Made by a program: the position numbers and the translations under genes. Positions 45,304 to 56,368 of a stretch of 64,000 nt of DNA are shown piece after piece. The notes below the pieces were generated by a model. It was not told the DNA's origin. It saw nothing but the letters and a program-made list of their open reading frames with translations, and ran no database searches. This DNA is from Pholiota molesta (Eukaryota > Basidiomycota > Agaricomycetes > Agaricales > Strophariaceae), in the NCBI GenBank assembly GCA_014925825.1, contig JACGCK010000004.1, positions 1,116,001 to 1,180,000 of the forward strand. The letters run 5' to 3'. Each line of letters starts with the position of its first letter. Position 1 is the stretch's first letter.

Positions 45304-45792
45304 TTCTATTAACTCGTGTTGAATATCTCTTCACATATTCCGTAGGACCTTGAGCAAAATTGATATACTGGTTTCTTAAATCAGTGATCAATTCCCTGGG
45401 CTATATTCATAATACTTACAAGATAGTACCATATTCGGGGCTGCCTGTGGTGATGGTGCTGGACGCATGAGCTTTCTCTGAGGATTCGAGCTTGAGCGCT
45501 TAGACGCTCAGCCTCACTTCAAGGAAAGGCGCTAAGTAGCTTATTCACAACCGCCGTCGTACTCAAATACACATTTGGACATTTTCTGGAAAACAATTAT
45601 ATTAGATAGACAATAAGTATGGTAGAACTAGACAGAAGAGAAGAAGCAGAGGAGAAGGAAAATGCGCGGAAATTTCCCTGAGAGTATAAATAAAGATAGC
45701 CAAGATAAATAGGGAACATATTGGGTATCGAATGCGCAAGTGCATTGTAATGGTGTTAGTGCAACAGCAAGGGGACCTTCAGATCAACTTCT
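45304..45792. other. Intergenic, no gene recognised
   Basis: The stretch holds convergent 3' UTRs of kinase copy 1 and the minus-strand Ser/Arg/Gln-rich gene, plus a purine-rich patch near 45635-45660. Confidence 0.5.
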
Positions 45793-46711
45793 TCAATGAG
45801 GCCGAGTCGGAGGGTAACCACGAGATGCAGCGTATGCTGAATATTCTGAGGAGGAGCCTGCCTGAGGACGGCCGGAATTGGAGGGCTGACCATGCATATG
45901 GTGGGGTGGCTGGGCTCCCTGTGGAAGAGGTTGAGGCTGGGATCTATGATGGTATTCATTGGATCCCTGCTGGAGCTGGTACTGAGACGACATCTGAGTC
46001 GGATCGAGGGACTGGCGGCTACTGCTTGGCCATTCATCGTCCCATGGGTGCTCAGAGCGCTCGTATCGAGATCTAGAGTTACTGCGAGACCTGTTTCTGG
46101 AACGTGCAGCGCCTATATTAGATTGGTCTCCAGGCCACTGTCCAAATGCAATTTCAGCCTCCGCTTGAGCTTTTCCGAACTTCGCCAACTCTCGATCTGA
46201 AGAGCGCTATTTGTAACCAATCCATTGACACCTAGTCAGCAACCAAAATAAATAAATGTAGTGGACTGAAGCTAACCCTTGTATCACGGTTGAGGCCTCT
46301 ACTGTCATGGTGGAAGCTACGGGCAGGGAGCAAATTTCTCATGGAACCTACATAAGTTCTAGTTTCCTCTTCCAATCGGTACATATGTGGCTGCAACCTA
46401 AAAGCTTCATTGTCAGAGTTGCTTTTAAATTGCGCGTGGACGTCGTAAAATGCTTACGACTCGTGCTTGTCTATGAAATTTAAACGTTCATCAGCTCTTA
46501 TAACATAATTCTCGCTTCCCTCTTTCTTCTGGCGAAGGAGAGACATGGTATTGTCCATATATTCACTGCCTTTCTTGGTGTGTTGATAGCCGGTCATGGG
46601 AGGAATTTCATGCCCAGTAGCGTCGTGAAGAATTTTTGCGATACCAATTGTTGCGGTAGCAACCATGTAAGGGTTTGGGTTGGTATTAGAGGGAGGACAT
46701 TGGTGTGACAT
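45793..46711 (-). CDS. Unknown Ser/Arg/Gln-rich protein in the kinase array
   Basis: Three minus-strand exons, 46711-46458, 46397-46277 and 46206-45793, give 262 residues in consistent phase. The N-terminal third (NPYMVATATIGIAKILHDAT, EIPPMTGYQHTKKG) is a short ordered segment. The middle contains RNRSRSNSRSRYERSEHPWD, an Arg/Ser stretch like those of splicing-related or phosphorylated proteins. The C-terminus is Gln/Pro/Ser-rich with QGAQPPHHMHGQP and GSSSEYSAYAA. No known domain is seen. A truncated copy of its C-terminal region lies at 49341-49550 between the next two kinase genes, so the gene was duplicated with its neighbour. Arg/Ser stretches are possible kinase substrates, but a link to the adjacent kinase-like genes is only suggested by position. 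Confidence 0.6.
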
Positions 46712-47552
46712 CTTGCTATCGAGGTATTGCTGTTGCGAGAAAAGAAATAGAGAGTGAATTGGTAGTTGAAATCCTTCAACGCCAAAGTCATTTTATAGCT
46801 CAATCATACCCTGTATGATTAATTTACTTTGGGTTTATTCTATAAAGTGGCGCTTCTAAGTCTGCTGTAAGTGTGTGCAATCCTGTGTAAGTGTTGGGCA
46901 ATCCGTCTAGCTTTAGAGTACAAAAGGTGTGTTGGTTTTCTACTATCAAATACAAGGAGGCTCATAATAATTGTCGCTAATGATGGTTAAGTAGGTCCAC
47001 CCCTAGGATAATATTCAAATAATACCACATCGCAAGTGGGCGGTGCCGGGTGGGTCAGCACTCGTTATCACAGCCTTTGCGATTTGGTGCAAACTCTCCT
47101 TGGTATTCAATTACCCCATTCCAACGTAAGCGCCCACAAAGCTTACTAATGCCCCCGCATTGATGTCTGAATCGTTCTGCGATTATCGGCAGTAAGTGTC
47201 GGGCCGCCAAGGTCCAACGTCAAAACTTGGTCAAAAAAATACCGCCCAACAAGCAGCATGGACTGAGAGTTTCGAGAACCGAGAAAGTCAGCATGAACTC
47301 GCAAGACAAGCAAGGCGCTGCATTTCCCAAGCATTTCAGAGCATTTCCGAGTCTTTGTTGTTGGTTACATAATCCGGCAAGTAGTAATCAGCCGATTGGG
47401 TTGAGTTGGCTTCCTAAAATAGCATCTGTTGTTTGGGTGCATCCACAAACCCATCTCAATTGCTTATGTCCTGACACTCCTGTCTTTCACACCCTACACT
47501 CGTGAACTTGGACATACACTCCACACCTTCATTCCCTCTGACTGCTACTCCC
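46712..47552. other. Divergent intergenic region, no gene recognised
   Basis: The stretch holds the promoters of the Ser/Arg-rich gene (minus) and kinase copy 2 (plus). Short frames at 47146-47505 show no domain. Confidence 0.5.
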
Positions 47553-48881
47553 ATGTCGGCCTTGGACAATCAAGAGCGATACTGGCGCGACAAACAGCCA
47601 TGGCTCCTGTCATGCGGTTACCAACTTCGAGCACGTTATCAACCAGATTGGATTCCCTCCTGGGACACGAATCCAGCAGCCAATTACCATGTATTGCGCG
47701 GGCGAGAAGATTTTGCAACCCGAGGGGTACGTGTCCAGAAATATGGAACACATATGCTTCGCGCTAACAAGCACTAGATAGCACCCATAATGGATGCAAT
47801 TCATTTGCCTGATAAAACGCCAGTGATGTTGAAAAAAATATTTTCAACGGACCATGTAAGCAACTGCGAGATGAGAGTCTCGGAATATGTCTCTTCTGCA
47901 GAACAGCTATCAGATCCGGATAATCACTGCGTATACCTTTACGAGCTGTTAGAAATCCCTGATGACAGCGAATATGTGATCATTGTGATGCCACTTCTAT
48001 GTCCATTCGACTTCCCGCGATTTGACACAATTGGAGAGTGCCTGGACTTCTTCCAACAAATCTTCAAGGTAATGACATTGAATCTCTTATTTCTACATGC
48101 TCATTCTGTTTAGGGTCTGCGCTTCCTTCATCGTCGCCATATAGCACATCGGTATGCTTCAATCTTGAAAGAATGGACTGTCATTTACTTTTAAATGTGT
48201 CTAGTGACTGCACTGGACTCAACGTCATGATGGATCCATCGGAAATTTTTCCAGATGGATTTCACCCGGCCAGAAACGATATGAACAGAGAGTTCACGGG
48301 CTCCTCCTCTGCGAAGTACACGCGTACGCAACGCCCACCAAAGTACTATTGGATTGATTTTGGTTTGTCGGTTCGTTTCCACCATTCCAACTCATCTCCA
48401 CGTGTTTGGAGCCTGCGAGGCAACGACAAGTCGGCCCCCGAATTTCGGGACTTCAGCCAACTGCGCCAAAAGCGCGACCCATTTCCAACTGACATTTATT
48501 ATCTGGGGAATCTTATTAAAACATATTTTACAGAGGTCTGTTTGAGTTTCTTCATTTGTATTCGACATGGGCTAATATCCCCACTTTTAGGGTCAGCCCG
48601 AATTTGACATAGGCAAAAAGTTCGGCTTCGGGTTTATGAAGCCTCTTGTGGAGGCCATGGTCCAGGAAGACCCCACGAAGCGGCCCACGATCGAGCAATG
48701 TGTGATCATGCTTGAGGATATTATTCGTTCTCAAAGCAGTTGGACTCTTCGCTCTCAAGTTTGGCACAGTACTGACAATATATTTGGATTTATCTATCGT
48801 TTCTTCCCTCATTGGGTTCGTCGTATTACATATATCATCACACAAACGCCTGCTATACCCCATCGAATGCCGGATTTTTAG
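47553..48881 (+). CDS. Kinase-like protein, tandem copy 2
   Basis: The exons are 47553-47726, 47778-48068, 48114-48151, 48205-48535 and 48591-48881. Every exon has the same length as in copy 1, giving 374 residues. WRDKQPWLLSCGYQLRAR, PVMLKKI, HRDCTGLN, WIDFGLS and EDPTKRPTIEQC are all present, with the same long insert between HRD and DFG. Exon 2 begins IAPIMDAIHL in place of MAPVMDAIHL. Differences from copy 1 are scattered; the strongest identity is in exon 5 (PLVEAMVQEDPTKRPTIEQC), as if recently copied or gene-converted. Copies 1 and 2 are closer to each other than to copy 3. Confidence 0.8.
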
Positions 48882-49340
48882 TCGTATTTTCATGTCGCTC
48901 CAAACATTCTGTAGGTTGCGCGCAGTGTTGAGGCTGGCGTTACCAGCATGGCAGTAGACGTACTTATTTGCAGTTTCAACCTATATCTTTTCTAAGATGA
49001 ATGAATGCGAGTTTGGATGCATACCTGGCCCGAGCCCTGATGGCTAGTATGGCTAGTAAGATCGAGTTTTGCCTTCATGTATAAACTCCAACTTGTAGCA
49101 ACTTCGGCCTTACCAAGATAGTTAGGTTATCGAGTAAGGGCATCATCATTTTTGGACAACGATTATTATAGTTAGAGTAGGATATCGACACAACTATTGA
49201 AACAGTAAGGTAGGCATAATAAGGGTGCCCAGCACCCATTCAGAGCATAAAAAAAGAGGAGAGCTCAGAGATATCAATAGAAACACGATGTCATGGGTAT
49301 ATTATTTGGTATGAAATTGTTGCAGACGTCTTCACCTCAA
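48882..49340. other. Intergenic, no gene recognised
   Basis: The stretch holds the 3' UTR of kinase copy 2 and diverged sequence before the truncated Ser/Arg-gene copy. Confidence 0.5.
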
Positions 49341-49550
49341 TCAATAAGGTTTGGTTCGAGGATATCCATCGACGGGGTGACCACTATTGTATGCAGCATA
49401 TGCCGAATACTCTGAAGAAGAGCCTGCCTGAGGGTGGCCGGAATTCAAAGGCTGAGCATACATATGACGAGGTGGCTGAGCTCCCTGTGGCCGGTACTCA
49501 GGCTGTTGAGATCGATGATGGGTTTGACCAATGGATCCATATTGTGTTTC
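49341..49550 (-). pseudogene. Truncated copy of the Ser/Arg/Gln-rich gene (C-terminal end only)
   Basis: The minus strand reads HHRSQQPEYRPQGAQPPRHM, then NSGHPQAGSSSEYSAYAA and GYPRTKP to a stop. This matches the last 55 or so residues of the gene at 45793-46711. Upstream, an in-frame stop precedes the similarity, and the two N-terminal exons are not found. The coding end is well kept, so the loss may be recent. Confidence 0.75.
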
Positions 49551-50052
49551 TCATATTCTAAGCTCTTTTTTGGCTATAAAACAGCGCATTTATGCCATGG
49601 GAACGAATATAGATGCTGCTAAAATATATATGGTGTATGCGGAACACTCGGTTTGCACTCTACTTAGATGATCCGAACACTTAGGTCTCGCTTGGGATTG
49701 CGCTGTCCAATACTGACACAAGGTAGAACAATAATGTTAAGGGAACAGAGAAGCCCACAAATTACGAATGGGCCCACAAGACTTCAGAATGACTTGATCC
49801 ATCACGCTAAATGGCGATGAAGTTTTGTGTGGGTGCCATCTTGTGGGTAATTGGGCTGACGGCTATTGCGGCTCTGGTTGATGTGTTCCCCGTAAGTATC
49901 AATCCCTTTGGTTGGTGTTATGGTGTTACTTATTTACATCCACAGCTTGTCCACAACTCGTCATCTCACTTATAACCCCCAACACCCCGAGTTTCGTACC
50001 TTCCGAGATCTCTTTAACAGACTTTCCGCTTTATTTCGCTGTACCTTCTCTG
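49551..50052. other. Intergenic, no gene recognised
   Basis: The stretch is the place where the missing 5' part of the truncated gene would lie; no similarity to its first exons is seen. It includes the promoter of kinase copy 3. Confidence 0.5.
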
Positions 50053-51396
50053 ATGTCGACTCTGCACATTCCAGAGCAATACTGGCGCGACAAACAACCA
50101 TGGCTCCAGTCATGTGGTTACCAACTTCGAGCACGTTATCAACCGGACTGGATTCCTTCTTGGGTCACGAATCCACCAGCAGATACACTAAATGGAAAGT
50201 GGGACCGAGAGGATTTTGTTCAACGAGGAGTACGTGCGCCTCGATATGATATACGCTACACTCTGACGAATATCAGGCAGCACCCGTCATGGATGCAATC
50301 CGTTTGTCTGATAACACCCCTGTGATGCTGAAAAAGATATACGCAGAAATCAACACAAACAACTACGAGTTAAAAATTTCGGAATATGTCCTTTCAAGAG
50401 AGCAAATGAAAGACCCGGACAATAACTGTGTCCACATCTGGGACGTGTTAGACATTCCTGGTGATATTGAAAATGTGATCATTGTTATGCCACTTCTATG
50501 CGCGTTCGATTTTCCGCGATTTGATACTATTGGAGAGTGTTTGGACTTCTTCCAGCAGATCTTCAAGGTGAGAACCTTCGCTTCTGTATTTCCACATGCT
50601 GATGCAGTTTAGGGCTTGCGATTTCTTCATCGCCATCATATTGCTCATCGGTAAGTCAATTTAAAATTGAAAAACTAACATTTTATTTTATCATGTCATT
50701 TAGAGACTGCAGTGGACTCAATGTTATGATGGACGCATCGGAAATCCTACCAAATGGTTTTCATCCCGTCGAACATGATATGAACCCTGACTACAGCGGT
50801 TCCGTTCATCAGAAGTATACGCGTACGCAGCGCCCACCGAAGTACTACTGGATCGACTTTGGGCTGTCGGTTCGATTCCATGCGTCGAATAAATCTCCGC
50901 TTGTCTATAGCATGCGAGGCAACGACCAGTCAGTACCCGAATTTCAAGATTACAGTCAATTCCACCAAAAGCGAGATCCGTTTCCGACTGATATCTATTA
51001 TTTGGGGAATCTCGTTAGAAGATTTTTTACAGAGGTGTGTTCTATAATGCTCTTTCCTTGTCATTCAACATATACTAAGATACACTGTTATATTTTGTCC
51101 AGGGTCAACCCGAATATCACACCATGGGCAAAAAGCGCGGCTTCGAGTTCATGCAGCCTCTCGTTGAGGCCATGGTTCAGGAAGACCCCACGAAGCGACC
51201 TACGATTGAGCAATGTGTGATCCTTCTTGAAGAAATCATCCGTTCTCAAAGCTCTTGGACTCTTCGTTCTCAGGTTTGGCATAGTACTGACACTATATTT
51301 GGATTTTTCTATCGTTTCATCCCTCATTGGTTTCGTCGTATTACATATATAATCACACAAACACCTGCTATACCCCAACGAAGGCCGGAATCCTAG
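50053..51396 (+). CDS. Kinase-like protein, tandem copy 3
   Basis: The exons are 50053-50229, 50277-50567, 50613-50650, 50704-51034 and 51103-51396, giving 376 residues. Exons 2 to 4 have the same sizes as in the other copies; exons 1 and 5 are each one codon longer. It keeps YWRDKQPWLQSCGYQLRAR, PVMLKKI, HRDCSGLN, WIDFGLS and EDPTKRPTIEQC. The region after the beta-3 Lys has diverged most (AEINTNNYELKISEY), while exon 5 is almost identical to copies 1 and 2. It is the outgroup of the array. Catalytic Lys, Asp and Asn are all present, so loss of activity cannot be claimed. The glycine-rich loop is again not visible. Confidence 0.8.
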
Positions 51397-51792
51397 TCGC
51401 ATTGCTTGACTTGTATTAACATAACCGACTCGGAGCTTCTTTACATTCACAGATTCTCGAAGATCTATATCACTACTAGTTCTGTTGTTTCAATATAATT
51501 GCTTCTTGATTCTTGCACCGGAGGTTCGTTTGAGGCGTTCTGAAGAGCCGTCCGAGATACTCCACATCAATATTTGAACTCTGAACCGCATATTTGGCTT
51601 GCCACTCGCCACCACGAACTGAGCCGCTTTACTATGTCTTGCCATCTTCGGTCTCATCGCCATCGTGTGGCATACTTTTCATTACCAAACTTCTGTTTTC
51701 AAGTTGACCACTTGAATATCAAATTCCTACCTTTTGTTCTTAGATTTGTGCCTTCCTTGAAGCTTGTCCAGTCCGTTTTTTTCCGAATATTT
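51397..51792. other. Intergenic, no gene recognised
   Basis: The stretch lies between kinase copy 3 and the decayed monooxygenase fragment. Frame 51574-51891 runs into the fragment but shows no monooxygenase similarity before 51793. Confidence 0.5.
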
Positions 51793-52350
51793 CTGGGGCC
51801 TAACAGCCCTGTTGGAAATGGCCCCCTCTTGATAACTATAGGTGAGTTCGCTCACTCAAAGACAAAGGCATGCGTAATTTTTACTCATTAATTTTTTTTA
51901 CAGAGGCACAAGCCGATTACATGATCAATCGCTGGCAAACCGAGAATGTCCATAGTTTCTCTCCCAAGGCGGAGGCCATCGAGGAATTAATCGCCTTCAA
52001 GGACGAGTTCATGAAATCGACCGCCTGGGACCGCCCGTGTCGGTCTTGGTACAAAACCAACAGCACCTCCGGCAAAGTCACAGCGCTTTAGCCAGGCAGC
52101 ATGCTACACTACCTGTAAGCGATCGCCGAGCCCAGATACGAGGACTGGGAATTCAAGTACGACGGTAATCGGTTTGCTTTCCTGGGCAATGGATTTTCGC
52201 AGGCGGAGTCGGACGCGACGGCGGACTGGGCGTATTATATACGCAACGAAGATGATGGGCCGTACACGAGCCGGGTGAAGCAGATTAGAGTCACCTCCAA
52301 GTCCAGAACGGTCTCTCGTGAAGGTGCGGGGGCGATGGCGTCGCAATCTA
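51793..52350 (+). pseudogene. 3' fragment of a third Baeyer-Villiger-type monooxygenase
   Basis: The fragment starts inside exon 3 of the family (GPNSPVGNGPLLITI). It keeps the third intron (51842-51903) and continues through exon 4 (EAQADYMINRWQTENVHSFS, WDRPCRSWYKTNS). Two stops interrupt it: TAG at 52089-52091, where the intact genes have Trp, and TAA near 52118, where they have Glu. Past these the frame is again readable (GFSQAESDATADWAYYIRNE). The FAD and NADPH sites are absent. It resembles copy 2 (5898-7821) more than copy 1, in spite of the 44 kb distance. Confidence 0.9.
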
Positions 52351-52777
52351 AATTTTGTAGTGATGTTTGTTTATGAATTGTTTTTTCTGTCATGAAATTG
52401 TGTGAATTCATAGACTTAGCGACTAGTGATAATGATACGCCTAGGAAATACTGATTGAGTGGAGATATACGTATGTCCAAGAAATTCCGCAAAAAGCGAA
52501 GCCGAGGGTCCATTTCGTGCGTAGATGTAGGCCATTTACATTGGGTTAGGCGGGTACAACATTCGAGTTGTTGTTGTACGTTTAGGTGTAGGTTCAGGTT
52601 GGTCTGTAATTTGAGCATGCGGACATGCGTTGCGAATTCATGAAGGTGGACGGGCGTGCGTGTGTTGAGATGTTGAGATTATGATTATGTCGTCGGGAAT
52701 AGGTCGTTTCAGCACAACGTGGAGGGGTGCATGCGGGTGTCGAGGCGAACATTAGCAGCGTGCCAAAGGGGAGATAT
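52351..52777. other. Intergenic, no gene recognised
   Basis: The stretch holds decayed sequence and the 3' UTR of FIS1 (minus strand). Confidence 0.5.
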
Positions 52778-53509
52778 TTATTTGCGGGCTCGCCGTATGA
52801 GGCCTGCGAGGATCAAAGTCCCTAGTGCAGCTGCGCCGCCTACGAGCGCCATCCCGATATAGCCGTCTGACAGACATAAGAGTCATGGGTTAGTTGCCAT
52901 CATCGAGAACGAAGGAAGCGACTGCGCACCTCGGGCGGTGCCTTTGTCGATGAGCTGGGATAGAGACTGGGCTTGTAGATTCGTTGGCTCTTTCTCTAGG
53001 AGGAGAGCTAAAGGTGGTGTGTTGCTGTTAGCAGACATACAGGAAGTTGATGGTAAAGATGACGCACCGTTGAACCTCTTCGCTTCTTCAAAGTTGCCCA
53101 TCTTGAAATACCCTAGCGCCAGATAATATAGGCATTCTCGTCTCCTTGCAGGCTCGGCACGGTATATTTCTATTGGTGAAGCGCCGGAGTAGTTGCAGGT
53201 AGGATGTGATACGCCGTAAGTGATCTAATCTCTAGCAGAAAGGTAAGACGTACCTTGCAATATCCTCACACCCTCCACCTGGTGCTCGTGCCGCGGGCTC
53301 TTGATCAGCCCCCAGGCGTAATTAAACTTGGTCTGCGTAGTGACGTGGTCTTGCGAGAGTTCCTTCTGATATTGTAGCCGCAGAACCTATGCGCAGCGGG
53401 CAGGTCAGCTGTAGGTGTCGTGAGCCACCGGAGCAGACGAACGCACCTCGAGCTCGTCGTAGTCGAGCGACATCTCGGCGTCGGCTGCGTACGGTAGTTC
53501 TGTAGGCAT
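52778..53509 (-). CDS. FIS1: Mitochondrial fission protein Fis1
   Basis: Five minus-strand exons (53509-53447, 53386-53254, 53169-53068, 53007-52930, 52866-52778) give 154 residues, the normal Fis1 length. The TPR-like fold is recognised from [43 protein letters not shown] and [21 protein letters not shown] single C-terminal membrane anchor ([19 protein letters not shown]) is followed by a short basic tail, as expected for a tail-anchored outer mitochondrial and peroxisomal membrane protein. Fis1 recruits the dynamin machinery for organelle division. It shares a short divergent promoter with the U2AF gene. Confidence 0.95.
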
Positions 53510-53659
53510 TGTGGTGGTGACAACGAGGAACAATGTTGTTTTGGATGGCTGGGGTGGAGAGCTGCTCTGGCGGGTAACAGACGGCTCGAAGGAGGGCGGA
53601 GTTTGAAAGCGCTCTTGCCTTGGACGCCCACCTCATACGTCCCTTTGAAAATCCACGCG
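53510..53659. promoter_or_regulatory. Divergent promoter between FIS1 and U2AF large subunit
   Basis: Only 150 bases separate the two start codons, so promoter elements and both 5' UTRs must overlap or be very short. No clear TATA box is seen, which is usual for housekeeping pairs. Confidence 0.6.
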
Positions 53660-55917
<2,258 letters not shown>

Positions 55918-56368
55918 GGTGCTGTGTTGTATGTGTAGTTTTGTAATCTGCTTGTCTGTTTCCCAGGTGCTTGCTTGTTCAGGTCGTCGTATTTGTAATA
56001 AGATATCTAGACCTGTTCACGAACTTGCAAGTCAGAAGTCCTTACTAAGAAGGAACGATCTGGTACTCACTACATACAAATCAGTGGTTCACGAAGCTGC
56101 GGCTTTACAGGGCTTGATTTCCGGGTGGCGGGTGCGAGAACCTAAAGGCTAACAATGATGAGGTATATAAATAAAAACTGTCCAATATGTACTCGTTCTT
56201 GAGTAAATTTTGCCTCATTTGTGCGATCCCACTGCACTTTCCCCACATTGGCTTTGCGATCAATACAGTCGGCTAACTTTATTGCAACCGTTCATAATCT
56301 CCAAGTCTTGTCCTGTCTTGTCTGCCTCTCTTGTCGTTCCCTATTCTGCCAAATCCTGAACGCTGACG
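55918..56368. other. Intergenic, no gene recognised
   Basis: The stretch holds the U2AF 3' UTR and the amidase promoter. No domain is seen in the short frames. Confidence 0.5.
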
